From Vicugna pacos (lineage: Eukaryota > Chordata > Mammalia > Artiodactyla > Camelidae), in NCBI RefSeq assembly GCF_048564905.1, contig NC_133005.1:5335001-5399000 (forward strand): a DNA stretch of 64,000 nucleotides, in the 5' to 3' direction. A model generated the notes under the pieces. It did no database searches and had not been told where the DNA came from. It saw only the letters and a program-made list of their open reading frames with translations. Below, in pieces: positions 45,308-56,594 of this stretch (the first letter of the stretch is position 1; every line of letters begins with the position of its first letter). Both the position numbers and the translations under genes were made by a program.

Positions 45308-45830
45308 ACAAGGTCCCATCCTAAGCTACATTAAGTCATGCTGCAGCAATTGTACACAACAAACATGCCTAAAACACTGAAATAAGTATTTATTTCTCAT
45401 TTATGGCTCTGTGGTTCAGCTCTAGGTCAGCAGGCTTGGCTGGGCTGTGCTGGTCTCTGGGCTTTATGTCCGTTTCAGGTTTGCTCCACATTTTCACTCT
45501 GGGACCCCAGGTGAATGAGCCGTGGCTCCCCAGGGTATCCCCTTCTCATAAAGGACTTAGAAACTCTAGAAAGCAAGCTGACACACATCATGCCTTTTGA
45601 AGCCTCTGTTCAGAGTTGTCACACCTCCCCCTCCCACCTACATTCCAAGTGTCAGTCAGTCACATGGTCAAAGCCTACATGAAAGTAAGCTCCCCCCCCA
45701 CGGGGAAGCCACGCCAAGACCAGGGAGAGGCAGAAGAAGTGTCAACAAATAGCACAGCCCACCACACAGGTTTTCCCCAGTGTGAGGGGCCAGTTGCTTC
45801 ATAAATAAGATGACTACCTGACTGCAGAAG
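45308..45830 (-). mobile_element. MaLR-type (MLT1-like) LTR (fossil)
   Basis: Left end 'cccatcctaagctacattaa', 'gtcatgctgcagcaattgta', 'aataagtatttatttctcat' matches the reversed 3' end of an old MaLR LTR ('...aaacttttattgtgttaagccactgag...gcataacctagcc'). Centre has 'gtttgctccacattttcact' and 'agtcacatggtcaaagccta'. Decayed and ancient; no internal region. Confidence 0.55.
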
Positions 45831-45834
45831 AACA

Positions 45835-46235
45835 AAAATCCATTTTGTGGTGACCCCACGTTTCTAACCGAACTTTATAAAAACATCAGCTGACATAATT
45901 TCTATGTTGAATTCATCTTCACTAGGTACCCTGTTACAATAACTAAATCATGAAAAAACCCAGAGTTTTTCTTGAGCAAAACAAAGCATGTTCTTCTGAG
46001 TGAGCTACATAGAAAATTATTCCTCCCTTCTAATTTTACTTGTAACTGGAACCCTTTGCTTCTCTATGCTTCTCTCTCCAGTATCTGAAAGCTCCCCAAA
46101 GCAATCTGGATTTACAACCAGCACTCTCTGAACCTGGAGCCAGCTAACAGGTCGTTGAAATGATCCAGATAACAACTGATGGGGATGTGCTCTGGGACGG
46201 AGGGTGGGCCACTCGGGGTGAGAGAAGAGGCATGT
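45835..46235. other. Unassigned non-coding stretch
   Basis: No gene or repeat recognised; this is the insertion target of the L1 that follows. Confidence 0.4.
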
Positions 46236-46238
46236 TGA

Positions 46239-46253
46239 AAGAAGAAATGATAA
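46239..46253 (+). repeat. Target-site duplication, left copy
   Basis: 'aagaagaaatgataa', identical to 46998-47012; flanks the young L1. Confidence 0.88.
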
Positions 46254-46997
46254 TGCAGTTTGGCGCAGCCACTATGGAAAACAGTATGGAGATTCTGCAA
46301 AAGAATAGGAATAGATTTACCATGTGAAAAAGATAGCCCTGGGAAAACTGGGCTTGGCATCAGTAAGGGTCACAGAAAAATACTTTCAACAGCAGAAGGA
46401 ACCCTACTTCCAAAAGACACCTGCACCCCAATGTTCATAGCAGCACTATTTACAATAGCCAGGACATGGAAACAGCCTAAATGTCCATCAACAGCTGACT
46501 GGATAAAGAAGATGTGGTATATTTATACAATGGAATACTATTCAGCCATAAAAAAGACAATATAACACCATTTACAGCAACATAGATGTCCCTGGAGAAT
46601 GTCATTCTAAGTGAAGTAAGCCAGAAAGAGAAAGAAAAATACCATATGAGATTGCTCATATGTGGAATCTAAAAAAAAAAAGACCATAAATACAAAACAG
46701 AAACAGACTCATAGACATAGAATACAGACTTGTGGTTGCCAAGGGGGCGGGGGATGGGAAGGGACAGACTGGGATTTCAAAATTTGTAGATACTGACAGG
46801 CATATGCAGAATAGATAAATAAGATTATACTGTGTAGCACAGGGAAATATATACAAGATCTTGTGATAGCCACAGCAAAAAAAAAATGTGACAATGAATA
46901 TATGTATGTTCATGTATAACTGAAAAATTTGTGCTCTACGTGGAATTTGACACAACATTGTTTAATGAGTATAACTCAATAAAAAATGTTTAAAAAA
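46254..46997 (+). mobile_element. Young 5'-truncated L1 with target-site duplication
   Basis: Starts abruptly in the ORF2 tail ('gcgcagccactatggaaaac') and continues through 'aatgttcatagcagcactat', 'tggaatactattcagccata', 'gaagtaagccagaaagagaa', then the 3'UTR ('aagggacagactgggatttc', 'gtgtagcacagggaaatata') to a short A tail. Flanked by identical 15-bp copies (46239-46253 and 46998-47012), the signature of target-primed reverse transcription. About 740 bp. The part at about 46315-46400 departs from the usual L1 sequence. Confidence 0.92.
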
Positions 46998-47012
46998 AAG
47001 AAGAAATGATAA
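46998..47012 (+). repeat. Target-site duplication, right copy
   Basis: Identical to 46239-46253; follows the A tail of the L1. Confidence 0.88.
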
Positions 47013-47014
47013 GG

Positions 47015-47850
47015 TTTGACGGTAGACTGTGTAGAGAAATAAAGGGAGGCAGGGGTCACGGAGGACTCTGAGATTTCTAATTTGGAAAAGTGAAAGATTC
47101 ATGATATCAGTGAAAAAAAGGGGGGGAATTATTGCAAAAGGCAGTTCTACCGTTGTAACCATCTTGGACATAAGAGTTTAGTTGTTACATTATTCTGTTA
47201 CTGGGGCACTGAGTATCACAGCCATTTTCACATTCTCAAAGTAGTTGATTTTACAGAATCTGTTCTAGTGAAGAGATTCTTTTTTCTCCCATTGGCTTTC
47301 ATTGAAAAGTAAGAAACAAGTTCCTATAGGAATACAGGATCAGCATCTCCCAACTGATTTGATTTTCTGTTTTATTTTGCAGGGGGTGTGGGGGCGGTAT
47401 GGAGCAGCAGTGTAAATAGCAGTGCTGGAACATCTTGAAACCTCTTCCCAATCATGGCACCTCCCCTCCACTGCCACCACTCCAGTCCCAGCCCTCAGAT
47501 TCCTTGCATTAAACTTCACTCATCTCTTTTTAGCCTGGTTGCCCCTGTGTTTAATAGATTTAGCATCAATTAAACTGTCTAACAATACATGTTTCAAGTG
47601 AGCTGGCCAAAACAAGAGATGTCCATACCAGCTTTCAGTTCACAGTTAATTCCTTAACTATTCTGTCGATAGATTTATTCTAAATCACTCAAGTGTCAGA
47701 TTTATACCATTGTTAAATGGGACATCAATTTATCTTAGATATGAGTGTAAAGCAGCAGTCTCATCCTGGCAAAAAGCACAGAAGTACCATGTCCATGTAT
47801 ATCCATTATATTCCTCCCCTCTCCCTCTCACCCTTCCTCTCTTCCTTCCT
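47015..47850. other. Unassigned non-coding stretch
   Basis: No gene recognised. A pyrimidine-rich patch (CTCTCC/CTTCC) lies at about 47814-47858. Confidence 0.4.
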
Positions 47851-47854
47851 TCTT

Positions 47855-47995
47855 TCCACAGCTACATATTGAGCATCTGCAGTGTGCCTGGTACTAGGGA
47901 GGCAGCAGCAAGCAACATGAGGTCTTGGATCCTATGGAACCTGTATTCTAGAAGGAAGAGAAAAGATATACATATAAATATATCAGGAGATGATA
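47855..47995 (+). mobile_element. Possible L2 fragment
   Basis: 'acatattgagcatctgcagt', 'gtgcctggtactagggaggc', 'tcttggatcctatggaacct', 'gtattctagaaggaagagaa' follow the L2-type series 'attgagcacctactatgtgccaggcac...ccctgccctcatggagcttacattctag'. Confidence 0.5.
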
Positions 47996-47999
47996 AAAG

Positions 48000-50900
48000 C
48001 TCTCTGGGAGAACTGTCTCAGGGAGAGTGAAGAGCAAATTCTAAAACTTCACATTTTATGATCATTTCCCAGGTTATTGTAAACTTTTCTTCCTAGTGAC
48101 AACACTTGGTAAGTTTCAGAACTATGATATTAATTGTATTGATTGAATGTTAATATCAGTGTTGAATTTCATTCAAAAAAATTTAACTTCTACTCTGTTA
48201 GTCAGGGTCTTCTAACCTAGTTGGAGACAGAAATATGCACCTGGAATAGCAGAATATATCGTTTTAGAATGTAGTGGACTTTAACCCTCCCAAGAAATGC
48301 ATTCTGAATTTTTATAGAAAAGGTATCTGAGTTTGAATGATAAGTGAATAGGAGAATAAAAGACACGTAACTTCTGATACGTATTTTCATACTAGGTGGC
48401 TCGTGCAAGAAATCAAAGAAAGGAGACAAAGAAGTCCAGGGGAGAAACGAAGAGAAAACTTAACCGTTCACAAGCGTGTCTGTAGCAGCCAAGATAACTC
48501 TGAAAAGAACAGAGTTTATGGCCACTAAGTTTGGGAAATACTGTATTGAGATATTTGCAACATACATTAGCAAGATAAAGGTTCTGAGAAGTCCTGAAGA
48601 TTAAAATAAACAAGTCTCCTCAAGTAAAGTCTATCTGTATTCTCACAGAACATAAATTTGACTAGGATCAGTTCTTCTTAAAAAAAACTTCCATTAAGAA
48701 ATGTGAGAGGGCAGAAATGAATTAAATTTGCTCCTAACATCAGCAACCCTGACTTTGAGCTCTAGGCTAGGAGACTTCATACCTCCTCGTCACGTCTGGG
48801 TAAACCTACCACCTGACACTCCTGATTCTCAGGGCGAATGTCCTGAGAATCCACCATACATGGTAACCAATACATTATGAAATGTTCCGTGTGAGCTAAT
48901 TGTGACTCCTTTCTTCAGATTCAGAATTAGCTTCTAACGCACCTCCAGCCTGAATAGGTTTCAAGAAGGAAGCTATCTGCTTTTGTTGACTGAGAGGAGG
49001 GGGCATTCCTTTGTTCACCAAGAGAGTCAATTTATCAGTCTCCCTAGTCATACTTCTCAAAACAAAAAAGTCACTTTTTATTCCTGTCATTGGAAGATTA
49101 AGGCTTACTATCCTTCCAGTCTGGGTGTTTCCAAAAGACAAAAACAAAAAACGGAGTTCAGAATCCTGCTACCCCCTCACCTTCCTGAGATGTTCTGATG
49201 AAATGCGTTTGGGCACCACCTGTAAGAGAGTCTACAGTCTAAAACCAGACACCAGTGCGGGGCAGGAAAGCCCCTCTGGGCATGTGGATAGACAGGCCTA
49301 TCTGCTGGAGAGGATATTAGCTGGACTTCTAGGAACAGCCACTAAAAAGAACTTGTCAAGAATATATTAAAGAAGTTCTCTCAGGAGAAATCAGTGAAGC
49401 AGTGGAGAAGCCAGACAAGGGAAGGGGAGGAAGTCAAGCAAGGGTGTGATTGCAGGCTCCACCCCAGCCTAAGAGGAGCTCCAGAGCATAAGGAGCTGAG
49501 CCTTCACCAGTCTTTGCTAATGACCACCCTGGGGTTTTAAACTCAGAGGCATTTCCTACTCTGCACAAGTGGGCAAAGTGGCTCTAGAAACCCAATGAGT
49601 AGCCTTCGAAGAGAATCAAGATAAAGCCCATTAAAAGCAAAACAAAACAGGAACTGAGGAAGGGGCAAACTAATGGTAAAAGAGATGTGGGCACAAACTC
49701 GAGTGTCTGATGGAAAGGTTGCAAAGAAGCCCATGTGGACCCAATCAAGCCAATGACCATCGTCTCTGAGTTTTGAGGGGCTACTCAGTTGTCCTCTTTT
49801 CACTTTCAATAACATTCATCCTTTTTCTATGTAAACAAACTAGGTAAAACCAACAGTTTTAAAACCTCCTCTTTAAGGAGAAAACACTCTGCTTCTGCAG
49901 TCCTTTTTGAGTCTGGATATGACAGTCCCCTGAAACAATCCACCTCTGCATTGTATTCTCATCTAATCATAAGTTTCCATTGTGCAGAGATGGAGGTGGA
50001 CTTCTGTGCAGAGGCCAGTTCTCAGCACTGGACACAGAGATGGACACAGGCTGCCTGAGTGTCCCTGAACTCAGTGCTACTTGCTCTCTATCCGAGTGGA
50101 TTTTTTAGAGATGAGTAAATTTCACGCCCCTTCAGAGAATGTGCCATCTGTTAGCACTCCAGAAAGCAGCACTGGTATATGATTCATTAGCTTGTGTATA
50201 TTCTAATATGATCTGTGAGTTAAAATCATTTTTTCAGACCTTTGTGGATCTTATGACTCATTTTGGAACATTCTTCCTTTATTTCCATTTTATTTTTTGG
50301 CTCCAGAATCAAAATTAGAAGCTCAAGTGAATATTTTATGGCCCACACTTTCTCTTGGTTTCCCTTACACCTAATACCATGTGTTTGCAATTAAATAAAG
50401 GCAAATGAAGAATTTCCAAAAGTAATACTATTCAAAACTAAAGAAGCTGAGAAAAGGTTGAATTTCTAGAACGTGGAGTCTTTATTCACATACAACTCAT
50501 GTTTTCCCTTAAAGCCAGAAATAACATTTGCATTGCTGGCTCTTACCCGATCGAATATAGCAGACCCTCCAGTGCTCTGTGAAACAAACCCCACACATAT
50601 CTCTGCGCACCTCTAGTAATGACCCACACTTCCTCACAAACACATGTTGTTGGAAGATAAATGGCTGCCTTCGTTTTCTTCCTTTTCTGCTACAACCCTG
50701 CATGATGGTGTCTACTGAGGCTCCAAGTGCTGGTAAACTCCAGGGAGATGTCTTTCTCATCTCATCTCCTCACTGGCTGCAGAGCTGCCCCTCCAGGTAC
50801 ATTCCTCTTGGATACCACTGTTTCCTGGCTAATGCTCATGAATCCACCCCCTGAAAACAAAAACAAAAACAAAACAGAACTCAGGAAGTAATCCAGTAAT

Positions 50901-51915
50901 GCCAGAAATTTTGGAGCCCTCAAATTTCTGAAGCTATGTTGTGTTTCCAGCAGAGGTAGGGAGATAACATTCTTCCAGATTTTACACTATGTGCTGTTAC
51001 CCATATAATATGAAATATCAGAGCCTTAATATTTATATTACTGTTTGCTTGTAAAGCTCCTTCTCCCTAGGACAAAAGGTGAAAGAGTTTTTCATGGAGT
51101 TTTTTTCAAAATGATGGGCCATATGAATTCATCCTTTGCTTCTCCGGTAAAATCTTCACTAATTCCCAGTTCTTGCAGGGTTATGATAGAGCTTTGATGG
51201 AGGAAAGGACAGAAGAGGAAGGGGATGCTACAATGAGCTAAAAGCATGCACAGCCCCACAAAGGGAGCCCAGCTGTTCGTGTGCTTCAGGAGTAAGTGTG
51301 TTCACGGAAAGGAGTCTTCTTCTGAATGTACTATTAAAATTATTTGAGGTTTATGGAAAATTAGCTCTTGCAGTTCCAACCCAAGTGTCAAATGCTATGA
51401 AAACTATAGATGCAGCCCTTTGAGTAAAAAAAAAAGAAATGTCTTTGCCAATCTGCTTCTTCCCACCCACCGTGTGTTTCTCCAGCTCCCACGATGGCTT
51501 GGAGAATGTCAGAGAAAAACTATTTTAAGCTGTCTGTCAGAGTAATGAAATGTTTTTGTTGCTGCCGGCTGTGTCATAATGAACTCTAGTTGGAAAAGGT
51601 GAAAGGGGGCCTGAAACTTACTGAGGAATTGTAAGATCGCACCATTTGCCTCCATATTTGGGTAATAGCAAGACAGAAAGAGAGATGATGTCAAGGGAAG
51701 AAAAATGTTGAAAAGCTTTGAAATTCTTGAGTGAAGAAGAGGGAAAATTTTGACAGTGAAGCAGTGCAGAGAGTCGGAGGCTGCCAACGATGCTGAGGAG
51801 ATGTAGGAAATTGGACCGGCCAGCACCTCGGGAGAAATGGCTGGTAGGCTTGATCACATCAGGTGTATAATTATGCACCCACGTAACACTGCCAAACACA
51901 CCTTCCCACAGCTCA
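48000..51915. other. Long unassigned non-coding stretch
   Basis: About 3.9 kb with no gene or dispersed repeat that I recognise. Minor structure: (AAAAC)n-like run at about 50852-50878 and an A run at 51427-51436. Frames up to 131 codons (for example minus 51618-52013, plus 49011-49370) show no domain or splice context. Of all parts of the window, this one most needs alignment to other mammals. Confidence 0.4.
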
Positions 51916-51919
51916 ATCA

Positions 51920-52360
51920 CTAAAAATGGTAAGCATAGGTTTAGCCCATGAGTCCATGGGTTTATTATTTGTGCTGAGCTCAGCTGGGTGGTTCTGCTCT
52001 CGGCTGGGCTCACTCACATGGGTGGGGGATGGCTTACTGCTGGCTGATGGTGACCGGCTTCACCTGGGGTGACTGGGGTGACTCAGCCCTGCCCCACATG
52101 CCTGTCATCCTCCAGCAAACTAGCCCAGGTGTTCATGGCAAAGGCAGAGATGATGCAAGAGAGAGCACGAGCTAAAATAAGCAGGCTCACTCCACGCCTC
52201 TGCTGTGTGGTGTCTGCCGACAAGTCACCTGACCGAGCCCCGCGTCTGCGAGTGGGTGGGCTTCCCACGGCAGGAAGCATCTTCCTGCAAAATCTCGTGG
52301 GGAAGGGGTGGGTGCAGGAGGGATGGGTTGGGTCATATTTGCAACCCACCATAGCAGTCG
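51920..52360 (-). mobile_element. Probable old LTR-like repeat (fossil)
   Basis: 'ctgagctcagctgggtggtt', 'ctgctctcggctgggctcac', 'gatgatgcaagagagagcac' and 'gacaagtcacctgaccgagc' resemble a well-known class of old eutherian repeats, probably a MaLR/ERVL LTR in reverse. Several CpG remain. Family not resolved; no coding part. Confidence 0.45.
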
Positions 52361-52487
52361 TTTTTATGTTTACTTGTCAGCTCTGTGTTATCTTCATAAG
52401 CAAAACGGGTGTATGACCAAGACCAGAAACGACTCATATTTGTAATAAGAGCAAGTGCACAGGAAATCTACTGAATGAGAGAGATTT

Positions 52488-52756
52488 AAAAAAAATTTAT
52501 TGACATGTAGTTGATTTACAATGTTCATTTCAGGTGCACAGCAAAGTGATTCAGTTATACGTATACATACATGTATATTTTTTCTCTTCAGATGCTTTTC
52601 CATTATATTATTACAAGAAATTGAATATAGTTCCCTGTGCTAGACAGTTGGTCCTTGTTGTTTATCTATTTTATATATAATAACATGTGTCTATTAATCC
52701 CCAACCCCTAATTTATCCCTCCCCGCCTTTTTTCCCCTGGTACCCATAGTTTGTTA
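52488..52756 (-). mobile_element. Cetartiodactyl L1 3' end
   Basis: 'aaaaatttattgacatgtag', 'ttgatttacaatgttcattt', 'gcaaagtgattcagttatac', 'atagttccctgtgctagaca' and 'aatttatccctccccgcctt' give a reversed 3'UTR of about 270 bp. A T-run would be expected at the left; there is only an A/T-rich start. Confidence 0.85.
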
Positions 52757-52759
52757 CTG

Positions 52760-53335
52760 AATAAGATATCTTTGTAACTAGTGTTGCATAGGGGAAAAAT
52801 AACACAAGTTCTAAGCACTGGGACACCTCCATCAGTTTTCCCTGGTACCTTTAAATAGACTGTTCCATGTCTGTTAACTTAACATTTGCATAATGCTTCC
52901 CCATGTGTCTCATAACAATATTCAGGGATTATCCTCACAACAGCCTGGGGAAAGGGGTACTCTGCTGATTTCGGTTGATTCTGGAGGTGGCTGAGGTGGC
53001 AGATGTGTCCCAGCAACACCAAAGCAAGTAACTGGAACGTGGAAAGTTTCAGCGGGTCCCTGGGTATTTGGTTTATGCCAGCAAGCATGCTTCTGGCTGA
53101 ACTGACTGGTGATTGGACTGAAGTAAATAAACCAAACAGATGTTTCAGTAACGTGTTTTCACAGCTTCAAAGCACATTAAAGATTTTAAAAGGGACAATT
53201 CGCTTTCCTCCAATTGCAATGGATGAGTTGGTGTGATGACTGAGGACCTGTATGCTTTATACGCGGTGAGTCGCCCTGTAACCTAATACATATCCCCAGT
53301 GAACTTGGGGTGTCAGACTGTCTTAAACTGGTTCC
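52760..53335. other. Unassigned non-coding stretch
   Basis: No gene recognised. 52890-52960 could be a MIR relic ('aatattcagggattatcctc', 'acaacagcctggggaaaggg') but it is too short to call. Confidence 0.35.
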
Positions 53336-53339
53336 TTCA

Positions 53340-53900
53340 GGAGCCAGGCTGAGACAACAGTTCTAGTGAAAGCATTTTATTTAGGAGGTGATCCCAGGAG
53401 ATGTTGGATCTGAGACGGGGAGGGGGATGCTGTCAGTAAAGGGTGCATTGTTAAGCCAACCACCCCTGAAGGTGCTGGAGCTTCACCCCATGGAAGACTC
53501 TGGGGGACCACGTAGGACACACACCTCAGAGTCACCCTGAGCGCAGGGCCAGTGCTCTGGGGTGTTTGTACCCTGAATCTTGTTGGTCACTGGCTGAACC
53601 TTCTCTTAGGGTGTATTAATTTTTTTGGATGTCTGACCTGCCATGTGCTTGGGCAGAGCACCCCTCTGCAGCTTCAGAGAAAGCTGACAAGAAGGGGATT
53701 TAGATGTTGGCAGTAGGAAGTAGGTGGGCACACTGAAGTGCTGATGCCCCAGGGATATGGGCAGAGTGTGGCAAAGTTTGCAGCACACACAATGAAGCCA
53801 GGACAAATCTGCATAAGTGTGGAACAGAGCCCTCTTAAGTCAAATAAAAACAACACGGAGAATAAAAGTAAGTTTTTAAGAGAGAGAAAGAGAGAATGAA
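53340..53900. other. Unresolved dispersed-repeat-like stretch
   Basis: 'gaaagcattttatttaggag' and 'gtgatcccaggagatgttgg' recall an old dispersed repeat in reverse (with a possible AATAAA on the minus strand), but I cannot name a family. No gene; the 80-codon minus frame at 53674-53916 is not convincing. Confidence 0.3.
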
Positions 53901-53904
53901 TAAG

Positions 53905-54335
53905 GATATAGGTCAATGTTTAAACAGGAGACAAAAGCCACCCCAGTTATTTGAACAAGGAAAGTTTAATCTAATGAAATATTAACTAGTAGAAGGTATT
54001 TAACTACCAGAAGGGGTAAAAGAAAACCCTAAGAAGTGCAAAAGCACAAACCCCAAATCAGCTGCTATCTCCGGGCTGAGTGGCCAAGGACTGAGAAGAG
54101 GACAGAAGTCTCCCCACTTGTCCCCAAGGCAGAGATTCAGGCGAGGGCATCACGGAGGCAGAAGATGAAAGCTACATCCCTCGGTGGTATCACCCAGAAG
54201 CAGCTTCCCTGAGCGGCAGGTTGGTACGAGGTGGGGGTGAGAGTGAGAGAAAGAGGCTGGGGTCCTTGGGCTGTGTGCCCTAGTGCCAGCACAACCCCGT
54301 TTAAACCTCTCCAGCTAGCCTTTCCATGTGGGGTC
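53905..54335. other. Unassigned non-coding stretch
   Basis: No gene or repeat recognised. Confidence 0.4.
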
Positions 54336-54339
54336 CCTT

Positions 54340-54530
54340 TCAGCCTGCCCCTCTCCCATGATTCATCTTTCAAGGTCTGCCCCCACCCACACAGAACCTT
54401 CCCGAATCCCCATGGATGCAAGTATTTCACAGGGCAAGTCCCTGTTTTGTATATTTACTCTTTCTCATTGCCTTGAATAACAAGAATGTACATTATTTAT
54501 CTCCTCTCTAGGAGGCTAGAGACCCTCTGC
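54340..54530 (+). mobile_element. Possible L2 3' region
   Basis: 'tttcaaggtctgcccccacc', 'agaaccttcccgaatcccca' and 'tttatctcctctctaggagg' recall the L2 3' part ('...aagccttccctgaccaccc...ctagactgtaagctcc'). Low identity. Confidence 0.35.
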
Positions 54531-54565
54531 TTTTAACCTTGCAAATCCTTGGGGCTGCATGGCCC

Positions 54566-54926
54566 AGTACAGTAGCTCTGAGCCACGTGGGCTGCTTGAG
54601 CATGTGTGAGGTGGCTAGGTCCATGTTCACATGAGCTGCAAGAGCAAAACACTGACGATTTCAGTGACTTAGTGTGAAAAAAGAACATAAAACAATAGCT
54701 TTTATAAAATATAAACTATAAATATAAATTTATAAAATAATAACAATGACTTTTGTGTTGATTATATGTCAAAATATTTTGAATGAGATGTGTTCATTAA
54801 AATATATTATTAAAATTCGGCATGCATTTATTTTTACTTTTTTAAAATGTGGCTACTAGAAAATTCAACATTACATAGGTGGTTCACATTTGTGGCTCAC
54901 ATTATATTACTCCTGGAAGGCACGGC
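54566..54926 (+). mobile_element. hAT-Charlie-type non-autonomous element
   Basis: Left terminus near 'cagtacagtagctctgagcc', right terminus 'gtggctcacattatattact' then 'cctggaaggcacggc', which are degraded inverted repeats of the CAGTGCTGTCCAATAG type. The inside is AT-rich ('aaaatattttgaatgagatg', 'ttttaaaatgtggctactag'), as in the longer members of this group. Same group as 17876-18078. Confidence 0.65.
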
Positions 54927-54929
54927 CCC

Positions 54930-55765
54930 AGAGCACCCATACAGAAGCGGACACTCGGTAAAGGTTTGATCAACGGCATCTTCTCTAGAGGTTCTAAAAT
55001 GTTTGAGTGCCCTGGTCCAGTGTGTTTGTTTTTTCAGTTTCATATGGTGACCAACTTTTTTATTTTGCCCAAAGTCAATGTAAAACCAAAGAAGTCATCA
55101 GTTCATAAAAGAAAGGAAACATTTTAATACTCAAAAGTACGCAGTAAGTGATCTCAAATGAAAGAACACAGTGGTCAACGTTACACAATTAGTTTTAAAA
55201 CAAACAGAAGACCGATTTAAATTTCCAAGTGCAGAACAAGTGTGCTGTAAACTGCTCCTCAGAGTTATTCCATCGTGAGCCATTGTTTCCTTGACACAGT
55301 TGTTGGTTTTGGGGCAGCCGCTCAGCAGGGAGTGGAGATGCTCAGCCCAGCTTGCGAGCTCTTCGTTTTGACTCCACTTGCTGAAAATCCAGTAGGCATG
55401 GGGACAACAGTGAAAGGGGAATGGACACAGTGAACATGCCTTCAGTCCATTTGGAATGTTCTGGGGTGACTGATTGCTGCCCGGGAGTGAAAAGCTCAAT
55501 CCTCACACTTAAGTCACTCCAGCTAGCCTTCCTGGCTGCAGTTACCAAACACCCCCTGTTCTCTTTATGTTGGAGCAGTCCAGGGGTCTGGCTTTTCAGG
55601 GCTTCAGGTCTGTGATTCCCCAGGTCACACCACAGCGACTCATCATGGAAGCAGGGATTTGTCTGAAGAAGGATGTCATCCTTGTGAATGGTTACAGAGC
55701 AAACACCGTTGTGTCTGGAACTGCAGTCAGTGTCTAAGCTGATGAAAATCTTACCTGGAGAGCAT
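54930..55765. other. Unassigned non-coding stretch
   Basis: No gene recognised. A 122-codon minus-strand frame (55131-55499) has no domain. Confidence 0.4.
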
Positions 55766-55771
55766 TAATAT

Positions 55772-56139
55772 TGTCAAAGAAAAAAATGTAGCTGGACAGA
55801 AGTTAAAAAAGATCGCTTTTATTCAATAAATATTGCAACAGGGGAAGAGGGACTCCAGGATGGAACTGGGCCCAATTCTGAACACAACCAGAACAAGCGG
55901 GGATTTTATAGCCAAGGAGCAAGTTGTAGGAAGCGGTTGGTGTTTGTGGATGGAAAATTACTAAGACGAGACTTTAAGTCTGGGGGGATGCTGTCTGAGC
56001 TGACCTAATAGGGCTCTTGCTGAAGGTAGCTCAGGGTGATCGGATGTCACCATGGGGGATGGTAGGGACAAGGACTCTGATAGTGGGGAATTCTTGCTAA
56101 CCTGACTTAGCAAAATTTTTGCTAAAACTGATTTCTACA
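55772..56139 (-). mobile_element. ERV1-like solo LTR (fossil)
   Basis: Reversed, it runs TGTAGAAATC... to ...TTCTTTGACA over 368 bp, with a TATA box ('ggctataaaatccccgc') and a poly-A signal ('gaataaaagc') in the expected order for U3, R and U5. Flanks AATAT (55767-55771) and AGTAT (56140-56144) differ at one base and may be the target duplication. No internal region. Looks older than the cetartiodactyl L1s. Confidence 0.72.
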
Positions 56140-56144
56140 AGTAT

Positions 56145-56591
56145 TAGTGGATAGAGGGATCCCTAAATTAATAAACCCATCAAAGTATGGGTCCTTGCCA
56201 CCAGCTGTGGAAGAATTCACACAGCAGAGGCAGAGGGACAAAGTGAACAGACGCTTTACTGCTCAGGAGGGGAAATGGGAGGAAAGTGCTCGAGCAGGGA
56301 GCTGTCAGCCAAGACGGCCAGTAGAGAAGCTCCAGCCTGGGTGGGACCACAAGGATTTTTATGGGAGGCTTCTGCCATCATGTCCTCCTTCCAGGTGTGA
56401 TGGAGCCCATCAGTCCTTGTATGGGCTCTTCTAGGTGTTGTCATGGCAATTGTCAGCTGTCATGGCACTGGTGGTGTGTCATTCAGCATGATAATGTATT
56501 ACAAAGTGTATAATGAGGCTCAAGGTCCATCGGAAGTCAAATCATCTGCCATCTTGGGCTCCATTGGTTCTAACCAGTTCTTGTTTCTTCA
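56145..56591 (-). mobile_element. Second solo LTR, different family (fossil)
   Basis: Reversed, U3 starts near 'tgaagaaacaagaactggtt' and contains 'gaaccaatggagcccaagat'. A TATA-like 'cccataaaaatccttgtgg' precedes a poly-A-like 'cagtaaagcgtctg' and a U5 with 'ggtggcaaggacccatac'. It has the layout of an ERV LTR, same orientation as its left neighbour but unrelated in sequence. The left border is uncertain. Confidence 0.62.
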
Positions 56592-56594
56592 CTG

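Noticed and set aside
51618-52013. 131-codon minus-strand frame
   Set aside because: Runs from unassigned DNA into an old LTR-like repeat; no domain.
52180-52280. CpG cluster
   Set aside because: Only a handful of CpG within an old LTR-like repeat; too short for an island.
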